Shown in pieces: positions 19,671 through 27,454 of a DNA stretch of 64,000 bases. The notes beneath the pieces are model-generated. The model was given only the letters and a program-made list of their open reading frames with translations, was not told the DNA's origin and ran no database searches. Origin of the DNA: Fervidobacterium changbaicum (lineage in GTDB: Bacteria; Thermotogota; Thermotogae; Thermotogales; Fervidobacteriaceae); contig NZ_CP026721.1 in assembly GCF_004117075.1 (NCBI RefSeq), positions 992,001 through 1,056,000 on the forward strand, read 5' to 3'. Numbering within the stretch: position 1 is the stretch's first letter; every line of letters starts with the position of its first letter. Both the position numbers and the translations under genes were made by a program.

Positions 19671-20969
19671 GTGAACATAAAAAGGGCATTGATAAGTGTC
19701 TCAGATAAGACGGGAATCGTTGAATTCGCCAAAGAGCTCCACAACCGCGGCGTGGAAATAATTAGCACCGGGGGTACAGCAAAGCTTCTCTCAGATTCCG
19801 GAATCCCCGTGAAACAAGTATCCGAAGTAACAGGTTTTCCTGAAATCCTTGGTGGTCGTGTAAAAACCCTTCACCCATTCATATTCGGTGCTATCCTTGC
19901 CAATTACGATGAACAGTCCCATATCGCAGACCTTGAAGAACATTCGATCAGTCCTATCGACATGGTCGTTGTGAATTTGTATCCTTTTGAAGAAGTTCAA
20001 AAACAAACGAGAGACGAAGATACGTTGATAGAAAATATCGACATTGGTGGAGTTGCACTCCTTAGAGCCGCTGCGAAAAACCACAGGAACGTTGTCGTTG
20101 TATGCGATCCAGCCGATTATCCAAAGGTTATAAAGTTACTAGACTCCTGTGGAGATGTCCCACTCCACGACAGAAGAATGTTCGCACTAAAGGCGTTCTA
20201 TTACACCATGAAATATGATTCCACGATTCACAAAGTCCTTTCCGAACTATTTGCTTCCGAAAAATACGAACATATGACCTTTGAAAAATTCTCCAACCCG
20301 CAGGTTAACTACGAAATCCTTGACAACGTCGATAAGCGATTCGTTAGGCTCAGCAAATACACAGAACAATCTACCGTAGTAACCTTAGGTGCGCTCGTCG
20401 TTGCACAAGAACCTGACTTCGTTATTGCCTTTAACGATTCTCTGCCTGTCTCCATGGTAAATTTGAAAACCTCTGGCGGACGGATATGCGACCTCGTAGG
20501 TTCTACAGTAGTCATGAGAAGACTTACAAACGATATGGTAAGAAAGCTAAAAGAAAGCACGTTTACCATAATATCATACGAGGAAGCTGAAGACGAAGAG
20601 TACGCACAAGAAGCACTAAAGGGGAAGGAATTAATAAAATTCACATACTTTTTCGAAAATTTACAAACTGAAAAAATCCCAATCGTTCACATGGTTGGAA
20701 ATGTGATGATAAAAAAACTAGTAAGCACCATGAACATCTATCGGTTACTTTTAGCATCAATGCCAAAAAACAGCTTGATAGCCGAACAAAATGACGGATT
20801 CTTCAAATTCGAAACATGCCCAACCAATATTATTGAAAGCCTTGAAAAACTCATTTTCGATTCTGAAAAAGCGATGATTAAATTAATTAACATCTATACG
20901 AACGCTGAAGTAGATAACCTTTTCACAAAAATATGCGGTGAACGTGGCATTAACATTTTCACTTTCTAA
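19671..20969 (+). CDS. purH: PurH-like protein: intact IMP cyclohydrolase domain, degenerate AICAR transformylase domain
   Basis: The start is GTG 19671 after GGGGGTGAT (432 residues). Residues 1-190 are a convincing IMP cyclohydrolase (MGS-like) domain: ALISVSDKTGIVEFAKEL, STGGTAKLL, GFPEILGGRVKTLHP with the catalytic Lys, VVVNLYPFE, ENIDIGGVALLRAAAKN. The second half has the length of the AICAR transformylase and faint echoes of it near the end (SLIAEQNDGFFKFE for the usual ASDAFFPF), but it lacks RYGENPH and the catalytic KHxxPCG, where MVNLKTSGGRI stands. It should therefore close FAICAR to IMP but probably cannot formylate AICAR. No other purine genes are near. Another route for the formylation step must exist if the cell makes purines. 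Confidence 0.75.
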   Translation: MNIKRALISVSDKTGIVEFAKELHNRGVEIISTGGTAKLLSDSGIPVKQVSEVTGFPEILGGRVKTLHPFIFGAILANYDEQSHIADLEEHSISPIDMVVVNLYPFEEVQKQTRDEDTLIENIDIGGVALLRAAAKNHRNVVVVCDPADYPKVIKLLDSCGDVPLHDRRMFALKAFYYTMKYDSTIHKVLSELFASEKYEHMTFEKFSNPQVNYEILDNVDKRFVRLSKYTEQSTVVTLGALVVAQEPDFVIAFNDSLPVSMVNLKTSGGRICDLVGSTVVMRRLTNDMVRKLKESTFTIISYEEAEDEEYAQEALKGKELIKFTYFFENLQTEKIPIVHMVGNVMIKKLVSTMNIYRLLLASMPKNSLIAEQNDGFFKFETCPTNIIESLEKLIFDSEKAMIKLINIYTNAEVDNLFTKICGERGINIFTF

Positions 20970-20991
20970 AGCTAATTGGACACACCAACTC

Positions 20992-22002
20992 TCAATTTTG
21001 CAAAGCAGTTTTTAAAATGACACCCTTGCACAAGCTTGCGAGCACACTCGCAAGCTTTTTTGTTAACTCATAAAGCCTGGCCAACTTACCGTCTTCTTCC
21101 GCCTTTTCGAAATCCTCCATCATAGCTCTCCTATTGTACAATATCTCTCCAAAAGCCTTCTTCACTTCATCGTGTACATCGAAAAACATAGAATAAGAAA
21201 ATAATATCGCTTCGTATATAAGTTGTTCATCCGAAACAGGGAGCGTCAAAGGTTTTGCCTCTCTTATAAGCTTATAAAACTCTTCTTTGTACTTTGACCT
21301 TGTCAACAAGAAAGTCATATAATCATCGTAAGTGCTGTGAGCATTTCTCAGAAATACTCTCATTTTCGGATCAAACAAGAACTGGATAAGTTCTGGAACA
21401 GTTCCTGGTCGTACATGATATGGCTGCATCAAATCCTCAAGATAGTGCAGTGCATACGAAAGGAACCTATAACCCCAGTACTCATCACCTTTTCTGAAGG
21501 CTTCCTTGGACATCTTTATAAAGTGCAAAAAGGATTTATCACCCTCCATATATTCAAAAAAGGTTACCTTCAAATAAGCGTGCCTATTTGCCTGAGTATC
21601 TCCAAGGATTGCGTTGACAATCCCAGACTCCTCAACAAAATCCATGCCGTTGTCTGGAAAACGAGAGTACACGTAAAATATAGCCCATACAGGAAGTTTC
21701 CCATCCTGAACCAGCTGATACTGTATTAGCTCAACACCGCTCACTTTCAATAAATCGCTATCAAACGTGATTTTTGCTTTGCCGTGTGCAACAAGGTCGT
21801 ACGTGACGTACTTTTCGGTGTTGTACCTGCGGTTTTCCACATAATCGTAATCCCTTATTTCGACAAGCTTTTGATAATCGAAATTTGGAATAGAGGTTGC
21901 CACCAGGAACGTGAAGATATCATGCGACCCCCAACTGAAAAGAGATTGGGAAAACATCAGAAATATTATCAAGAACACAACGACTCTCGTCAAGTTGAAC
22001 AC
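20992..22002 (-). CDS. Exported zinc-dependent phospholipase C / S1-P1 nuclease family protein
   Basis: The 336-residue protein has a signal peptide whose likely cut (SQSLFS then WGSHDIF) leaves Trp as the first mature residue. That is diagnostic, since in bacterial phospholipase C and S1/P1 nuclease the N-terminal Trp1 binds zinc. The other signature is also present: HYLEDLMQPYHV (HxxxD...H), with FLRNAHSTYDDY nearby as further ligands. The protein would act outside the membrane on phospholipid or nucleic-acid phosphodiesters; which of the two is not decidable here. It is divergently transcribed from the yhaO-like gene. Its 3' end contains a terminator that serves the convergent purH gene. 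Confidence 0.72.
   Translation of the reverse strand: MFNLTRVVVFLIIFLMFSQSLFSWGSHDIFTFLVATSIPNFDYQKLVEIRDYDYVENRRYNTEKYVTYDLVAHGKAKITFDSDLLKVSGVELIQYQLVQDGKLPVWAIFYVYSRFPDNGMDFVEESGIVNAILGDTQANRHAYLKVTFFEYMEGDKSFLHFIKMSKEAFRKGDEYWGYRFLSYALHYLEDLMQPYHVRPGTVPELIQFLFDPKMRVFLRNAHSTYDDYMTFLLTRSKYKEEFYKLIREAKPLTLPVSDEQLIYEAILFSYSMFFDVHDEVKKAFGEILYNRRAMMEDFEKAEEDGKLARLYELTKKLASVLASLCKGVILKTALQN
21032..21061 (+). terminator. Rho-independent terminator for purH inside the convergent coding end
   Basis: AAGCTTGCGA and TCGCAAGCTT form a perfect 10-base stem with a six-base loop, followed by a T-run (21056-21061). It lies about 60 bases after the purH stop, but within the coding 3' end of the minus-strand gene (Leu-Ala-Ser-Val-Leu-Ala-Ser). 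Confidence 0.8.
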
Positions 22003-22036
22003 AACAAATCACCTCAAATCTTTATGCTTTTTTTAG

Positions 22037-22066
22037 ATTATACTCCACAACTGTCAAAAAATCCAA
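22037..22066 (-). promoter_or_regulatory. Promoter of the zinc phospholipase/nuclease-like gene
   Basis: On the minus strand TTGGAT (22061-22066) and TATAAT (22037-22042) are separated by 18 bases. Confidence 0.55.
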
Positions 22067-22076
22067 ATTTTAGCGT

Positions 22077-22082
22077 TATAAT
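22077..22082 (+). promoter_or_regulatory. -10 box for the yhaO-like gene
   Basis: A consensus TATAAT lies 48 bases before the GTG start at 22130. The -35 is not clear (TGTCAA at 22052-22057 is slightly too far). The region 22003-22129 carries both divergent promoters. Confidence 0.45.
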
Positions 22083-22129
22083 ACATGTGTATACCAAGCA
22101 CACCGAATAACCGCTGAGAGGTGATTGTT

Positions 22130-23188
22130 GTGAAGATTCTTCATACGTCTGATTTACATCTAAGAACCGATTCTCCCGAAAGATGGCAAGCACTGCAGCT
22201 CATAGTGGATAAAGCCAAGCAAAACTCTGTTGATCTTCTGGTAATCAGCGGGGATCTGTTCGACAGCAGGGAAGATGCCGTGAGAAGTTACGAGAGGTTA
22301 AGAGCAATATTCTCTGGATCAAGTTTTCAAACATTTATCCTACCTGGCAACCACGACGAAACATTCTATGAAGACGGACTTCATTTTGGAGACAACGTTG
22401 TTGTTCTCTCAAAAGAAAAGAGCATCTATGACTTCGAAGATGCAAGAATAATCGCAGTTCCGTTCAAGAAAGAATATTCATCTGCTAAGGAAACTTTTGC
22501 CGTTCTTCGCCAATCCAACGAACTTACAACTTCGAATAAATCAAACGTCTTGCTTTTTCATGGAGAATTGCTCAGTCCTTATTACGAACCAGATGACTTT
22601 GGAGAAAAGGGCCGATATATGCCGGTAGATTTGAACCTCCTAAGATCGTTGAATTTTCAATACATTCTTGCTGGACATTTTCACACAAAATTCAATATTC
22701 TGAGAATTTCTAATAACTACTTCATCTATCCAGGTTCACCGGTATCAGTTACGAAAAAAGAAAGAGGCAAGAGGAAAGTCAACCTGTTAGAAATAGGTAA
22801 ACAACCGCAAGAGTTGGAACTCGGCTCATTCTATTACGAAGAAATAGAAATAAACTTGAGCATTTTCGACGATGAACATCCTTTTGATAAGTTTTCAAAT
22901 GTTTTGAACAGTTTGAAACTTCCTCAAAATTGTTCACCCATTTTCAAGATTACCGGGCACTTCGACGGTGCGAGATTTTCTATCAGTGAATCAGAGCTGA
23001 AAGCAAAAATCCAAAGTCTCGCGGATACGTTAGGCACAAAACCTGAGGTTGAGTTCTTAGCAAAAGACTTGGGAAAGATCAGCAACGACATGCTCTTTAA
23101 AAAAATAGTAGATAGGATAAATCAGCAAGAACTCGACGAGGAATCGAAAAAGCAGCTCATCGAACTCTTCGTTAACGCAATGATGTGA
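22130..23188 (+). CDS. Metallophosphoesterase, SbcD/Mre11/YhaO-like exonuclease subunit
   Basis: The 352-residue protein has the full calcineurin-like phosphoesterase series: HTSDLHLR, VISGDLFDSRE, LPGNHDE and, later, LAGHFHTKF. This is the nuclease core of the SbcD/Mre11 type; being paired with a YhaN-like ATPase it is nearest to the YhaO branch. It would process DNA ends together with the next gene, 16 bases away. The start is GTG at 22130 after GAGAGGTGA; the track of in-frame GTG codons at 22121 sits on that ribosome binding site. Confidence 0.85.
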   Translation: MKILHTSDLHLRTDSPERWQALQLIVDKAKQNSVDLLVISGDLFDSREDAVRSYERLRAIFSGSSFQTFILPGNHDETFYEDGLHFGDNVVVLSKEKSIYDFEDARIIAVPFKKEYSSAKETFAVLRQSNELTTSNKSNVLLFHGELLSPYYEPDDFGEKGRYMPVDLNLLRSLNFQYILAGHFHTKFNILRISNNYFIYPGSPVSVTKKERGKRKVNLLEIGKQPQELELGSFYYEEIEINLSIFDDEHPFDKFSNVLNSLKLPQNCSPIFKITGHFDGARFSISESELKAKIQSLADTLGTKPEVEFLAKDLGKISNDMLFKKIVDRINQQELDEESKKQLIELFVNAMM

Positions 23189-23204
23189 AAAGGAGGAAAA
23201 TAGT

Positions 23205-25616
23205 ATGAGGATTAAAGAATTCCATATCAAAAAATACGGACCTTTGTCGTTTACAAAACTTGTCAAGTTGAATAATTTCACGATCTTTTACGGTGAAAAC
23301 GAAAGTGGCAAGACATTAACAATAGAGGCCATTCTCAAAATACTCGTTGGCAAGAAAGAGGCAAAAGATAGGATCTACGAAAATATCGAACGAGTAGAGG
23401 AATATCCCGACGGTTACCTCATCATTGAAGATGGAGAAAAATTAATTCGTGTGCAAAATGGGGAATTTCTGAAGCACTTTGAACTATCCCACGAAGAACT
23501 CAAAAATATATTCATCATCCGCAACAGCGACCTAAGCATCGAGTTTTCTCAGAAGAACAAAGAACCAGACGTGTACAGCAAAGTTTCTGAAAAACTTGTC
23601 GGTTCCCAGATATCAAAGATCCAATCCATCAAATCTAAGATTCTTGAAAACAGTATCATCACAGAATCAGGTATGTTTAAAGACCAAAAGGAAGCAAAAT
23701 ACAAACAGTACTTCGAAAGGATAAATAAATTGATTGAAGAGATAGACAACTTACTACCGAAGCTTGAAAAAAGCGACTATTTTGAAATCGAAGAACAAAT
23801 AGCAGTGGTGCAAAAGGAGCTCGAGGCACTTAGAGCAAAGGTAAAAAGTTTAGAAACGTCAAAACAAATTGCCACGTGCAAGGAGCTTTTAGAGGACATA
23901 GCTAAGCTCGAGTCGTTGGTAAATGAATTGAGTAACTACAAGACATACACAAACGAAAATTTACAAAAGTACGTAGAACTTGAGAATAAAATTGAATGGT
24001 TAAAAGACGAGATAGACAAGGTCACTAACGAAAAGCAGAAACTTAAAGATAAAGTAGAGAATATCAATAAAGAAATAGAGCGAATCGAAAATAACATATC
24101 CTTGTTACGTGAAAATAGCAAGAACGCAGAAAAGATAAAAGAAAGAATCAACGGATATCTATACAAGAACTCTGAAATGAGCAATAAATACAAGAACAAA
24201 AACATACTTCTAACTTCGACCTTCACCGCAATTGTTCTTGCCATAATACTCTTTCTAACAATATCAGGAACCATCTTCAAAGCTGTAATAACAGCAGCTG
24301 GTATTGTAACTACACTCTTTTTGTTTGCACTTTATTCCAAACTAATCAACCAAATTAGAGCTGTCGAGCAACTTCGGAAAGAAATCCTAAGGGAAGGGCA
24401 AATAACTTTTCGAACAACTTTCACAGATATCGAATCCCTCGAAAACGAATGTTTAAACACTATGAAGGACTACGAAAAGACCATTGAAGAAGAAACGGGA
24501 TTAAGAAATCGTAAAACTGAGTTCGAACGAGAAATAGACAATTTAGAAGACCAGCTCAAAGACTTAACTGAACAACATTCAAGAGCCGAAACAGATTTGG
24601 AGACTCTTAAGAACTTGTTGTCCGTGAATTCAGCAGAAGGGTTGAGACAAAAACTAAATGAGAGGTCAAAACTTGAAGGAACATACCAAGCCTTAAAATC
24701 ACAAATTCTTACAAAGATAAAAACCTACGGTGTCAAGCTGGACGGCCTTCCTAAAGATTTACCGGAACCATGTGGGCCAGAAATTGCCGGTGAACTTGCG
24801 AAAATAAAGGATACGCTTGTTAAATACATGGAGCTAATGAGTAAAGACCGAACAAAAGAAGAAAGCGAAGAGTTGAAACAATTAGCTGAATTCGAAGAAT
24901 ACGAAGAAAAAATAATGCACGAAATTGAAAAGCTCCAAAAACAGTTGGAGGACCTAAGAAACAAAGAAAGACAGTTGCAAGAATTGATGAAATTCATTTT
25001 TGCCAAAGCAAAAGAATCAAAACTGCTAGATGAAATCTTTGATGAAGTGCCCGACGTTGTATACAAATCTGACCTGATCAAACTCAGAAATGAACTTCGA
25101 GAGTTTATCGACGAATTAACAAAACGACAAAACATCGAGAAAACTGCACTTGAAATACTGCGAAAAATCGAGGAAGAGGAGAGAGAAAGCATTTCAAATT
25201 TATTCAAACAAAGCAATTTAATAAAGATCTTCACTGAGATAACGGACGGAAAATACATCGATGTGGTGTATGGTAAAAACAAAACCGACGAATACATCAA
25301 AGTCAGAAGTGCAGATGGTCAAGAATTCACACCAGAACAACTCTCCGCAGGCACATACGACCAGCTCTACTTTGCCATTCGACTTGCTCTTGCTGAACAT
25401 CTTTTTGGCAAAGAAAACGGGCAAAAGGCATTCTTCATCCTTGACGATCCATTTGTAAAATACGACAAAAAACGCCTTCTAAAACAAATCCAAAAACTTG
25501 TAGAACTTTCAAACCAAGGATGGCAATTTTTGTATTTCACAGCAAAAGATGAAATAGTTGACTTAGGTGAAAGACTCGGCATTGATATAATCAATCTTGA
25601 TGAGATCGTTCATTAA
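23205..25616 (+). CDS. SbcC/Rad50-like AAA ATPase with internal membrane segments (YhaN-like)
   Basis: The 803-residue protein has an SMC-like head split by a long coiled coil. Walker A GENESGKT is at residues 30-37. In the C-terminal half are the ABC signature QLSAGTYDQLYFAIRLALAE and Walker B FFILDDPFVKYD. In place of a zinc hook the coiled coil is broken at about residues 332-379 by two hydrophobic stretches (IVLAIILFLTISG and AVITAAGIVTTLFLFAL), as in YhaN proteins, so the head pair may work at the membrane. It is presumed to act with the upstream phosphoesterase in DNA end processing. AGGAGG precedes the ATG. Confidence 0.82.
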   Translation: MRIKEFHIKKYGPLSFTKLVKLNNFTIFYGENESGKTLTIEAILKILVGKKEAKDRIYENIERVEEYPDGYLIIEDGEKLIRVQNGEFLKHFELSHEELKNIFIIRNSDLSIEFSQKNKEPDVYSKVSEKLVGSQISKIQSIKSKILENSIITESGMFKDQKEAKYKQYFERINKLIEEIDNLLPKLEKSDYFEIEEQIAVVQKELEALRAKVKSLETSKQIATCKELLEDIAKLESLVNELSNYKTYTNENLQKYVELENKIEWLKDEIDKVTNEKQKLKDKVENINKEIERIENNISLLRENSKNAEKIKERINGYLYKNSEMSNKYKNKNILLTSTFTAIVLAIILFLTISGTIFKAVITAAGIVTTLFLFALYSKLINQIRAVEQLRKEILREGQITFRTTFTDIESLENECLNTMKDYEKTIEEETGLRNRKTEFEREIDNLEDQLKDLTEQHSRAETDLETLKNLLSVNSAEGLRQKLNERSKLEGTYQALKSQILTKIKTYGVKLDGLPKDLPEPCGPEIAGELAKIKDTLVKYMELMSKDRTKEESEELKQLAEFEEYEEKIMHEIEKLQKQLEDLRNKERQLQELMKFIFAKAKESKLLDEIFDEVPDVVYKSDLIKLRNELREFIDELTKRQNIEKTALEILRKIEEEERESISNLFKQSNLIKIFTEITDGKYIDVVYGKNKTDEYIKVRSADGQEFTPEQLSAGTYDQLYFAIRLALAEHLFGKENGQKAFFILDDPFVKYDKKRLLKQIQKLVELSNQGWQFLYFTAKDEIVDLGERLGIDIINLDEIVH

Positions 25617-25645
25617 TCATAACTGTTCATTTCTTCTTTACGGTA

Positions 25646-25654
25646 TGCTAAAAT
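25646..25654 (+). promoter_or_regulatory. Extended -10 promoter for galE
   Basis: TGCTAAAAT (extended -10) ends 41 bases before the galE ATG and only 30 bases after the upstream stop. The same nine bases stand before nadE (55296-55304). Confidence 0.45.
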
Positions 25655-25695
25655 TAGACGTGGACCTACAAAGAGAAAAGAAAGGAAGGGAAGAT

Positions 25696-26682
25696 ATGGC
25701 TATCTTAGTTGCTGGTGGGGCAGGATACATCGGTTCGCACGTTTGCAAGATGCTGAAAGAAAGAGGATATGAAGTAATTATCTTGGACAACCTTTCTCAC
25801 GGATACCGAAGCTTTGCAAAGTACGGAGAGTTCATCTTAGGTGATATCGCAGATGCAACCTTGCTCGACTTGATATTCACACACTACAAAGTCGATGCAG
25901 TAATGCATTTTTGTGCGTACATAGAAGTTGGGGAGTCTGTGAAAGATCCGAATAAATACTACATAAACAACGTCTCAAACACAATCACCTTGCTCAACGC
26001 CATGCTGAAGCACAACATAAAATACTTTGTCTTCTCATCGACCGCTGCGGTGTACGGCATGCCAGAGCGAATACCGATAAAAGAAGACGACCCAAAAGCG
26101 CCGATTAATCCATATGGAAGAAGCAAATACATGGTCGAACAAATCTTAGAGGATTACGATAGTGCTTACGCTTTGAAAAGCATACGCTTTAGATACTTTA
26201 ACGCCGCAGGAGCTGACGAATCGCTCGAAATTGGCGAAGCACACGAGCCAGAAACACACCTCATTCCTTTGATCCTCGACGCAGCTTGCAAAGTTAGAGA
26301 AAGCGTAAAAATATTCGGTACAGACTACAAAACCAAAGACGGCACCTGCATCAGAGATTTTGTGCACGTTAACGACTTAGCGGATGCACATATAAAAGGT
26401 CTCGAATATCTAATGAGCGAAAACAAAACCGACTATTTCAACCTTGGTAGTGGTTCAGGATATTCGGTGAGAGAAGTTATCGAAAAAGCCAAAGAAATCA
26501 CGAAGGTTGATTTCAGAGTCGAAGAAACCGGTAGAAGACCAGGGGACCCAGCTTACTTGATAGCCGATAATGAAAAGGCAAGAAAGATACTGAACTGGGA
26601 GCCAAAGTACGACCTTGATGGGATAATAGCCACTGCTTGGAATTGGCACAGAAAGTTGAGGAAGGAATTCTGCAATGAATAA
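25696..26682 (+). CDS. galE: UDP-glucose 4-epimerase
   Basis: GalE interconverts UDP-glucose and UDP-galactose with bound NAD. The protein is 328 residues from ATG 25696 (after GGAAGGG; an upstream in-frame ATG overlapping the previous gene adds unrelated residues). The N-terminal Rossmann motif is VAGGAGYIGSHV. The catalytic region has FSSTAAVYG and, further on, NPYGRSKYMVEQIL with Tyr and Lys of YxxxK. RYFNAAGAD and the C-terminal GRRPGDPAYLIAD follow. It ends 16 bases before a bidirectional terminator. Confidence 0.93.
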   Translation: MAILVAGGAGYIGSHVCKMLKERGYEVIILDNLSHGYRSFAKYGEFILGDIADATLLDLIFTHYKVDAVMHFCAYIEVGESVKDPNKYYINNVSNTITLLNAMLKHNIKYFVFSSTAAVYGMPERIPIKEDDPKAPINPYGRSKYMVEQILEDYDSAYALKSIRFRYFNAAGADESLEIGEAHEPETHLIPLILDAACKVRESVKIFGTDYKTKDGTCIRDFVHVNDLADAHIKGLEYLMSENKTDYFNLGSGSGYSVREVIEKAKEITKVDFRVEETGRRPGDPAYLIADNEKARKILNWEPKYDLDGIIATAWNWHRKLRKEFCNE

Positions 26683-26697
26683 TTCATTTGGAAGTAT

Positions 26698-26729
26698 AAA
26701 AAAGGCTTCGGGTCGACCGAAGCCTTTTT
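26698..26729. terminator. Bidirectional terminator between galE and the convergent exported-protein gene
   Basis: AAAAAGGCTTCGG and CCGAAGCCTTTTT form a long stem around GTCGA, with A-run before and T-run after, so it works on both strands. Confidence 0.85.
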
Positions 26730-26748
26730 GGTTGAATTATATTGATAA

Positions 26749-27261
26749 TTACCTTCTGTATCCCTTGGCTAAAGCTGGATTTCTGACCTGAGCAGTTCTT
26801 CTGAGATTCACTTGTCCTTTTGGCCCTCTCAAGCTTGCTAAATCAAACGACTTCCCATCAACGGTCACCTTTTCCGCAACGATGAACTTATCTGAACTAG
26901 TTGTTACAATTCTTCCTACAATCTCAATAGACTGCCCTTGTTTGAGTTGAAGAAGTCTAAATATAGGTCCTGCATGGACATCGTAGACCGTGTCACCAAC
27001 TTGAACTTTGAAAACAAATCCGTTGTTTAAATCGAGTGAGTACTCCTTTACAGTACCTTTAAACGTCTGCGTTGCACTCAAAGAAGCATCTGCCGGTAAA
27101 TTTCTGTGAAGTCTCTGCTGAACGGCTTGAGCAACCTGCTGCGATGTTTGAGTGTTTGCTGCAGCTTGATAACCGAATCTTTGAGCGTTCATGGGACCAA
27201 ATGCAAAAATACTACCTGCCAAAAGAACTCCCGCTGCCAAAACTACCAAGAACTTTTTCAT
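26749..27261 (-). CDS. Small exported protein, possible OB-fold
   Basis: The 170-residue product starts at ATG 27261 (AGGAGG lies about nine bases before; the upstream TTG sits on the site). It has a signal peptide (MKKFLVVLAAGVLLAGSIFA), a Gln/Ala-rich low-complexity stretch to about residue 50, and one beta-rich domain (GTVKEYSLDLNNGFVFKVQV, IEIVGRIV, KVTVDG) that reads like a secreted OB-type fold. It ends in a basic tail. I do not recognise the family. It is probably periplasmic or toga-associated. It is preceded by its own leader with a small CTCACC/GGTGAG hairpin at 27308-27324. Confidence 0.65.
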   Translation of the reverse strand: MKKFLVVLAAGVLLAGSIFAFGPMNAQRFGYQAAANTQTSQQVAQAVQQRLHRNLPADASLSATQTFKGTVKEYSLDLNNGFVFKVQVGDTVYDVHAGPIFRLLQLKQGQSIEIVGRIVTTSSDKFIVAEKVTVDGKSFDLASLRGPKGQVNLRRTAQVRNPALAKGYRR

Positions 27262-27400
27262 ACTTACCAACCTCCTCAAAGTTTTTTAGTTTTAACCTTT
27301 TTTCGTTCTCACCTTTTCGGTGAGTTGCAATAGTATTCTACTCGTATAACCTTAGAAAGTACTTTAAATTTGCTGAGAACTTGCTTAGAAAATAAAAAAA

Positions 27401-27429
27401 GAGCAAGCCTACTCGGCCTGCCCTTTTTT
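27401..27429 (-). terminator. Terminator of the lipoprotein gene
   Basis: GAGCAAGCC and GGCCTGCCC (with wobble pairs) form a stem around TACTC. On the minus strand it is followed by a run of seven T, 26 bases after the lipoprotein stop. Confidence 0.75.
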
Positions 27430-27454
27430 CTTGCCGTTATGAGAGCAGTAGTGA

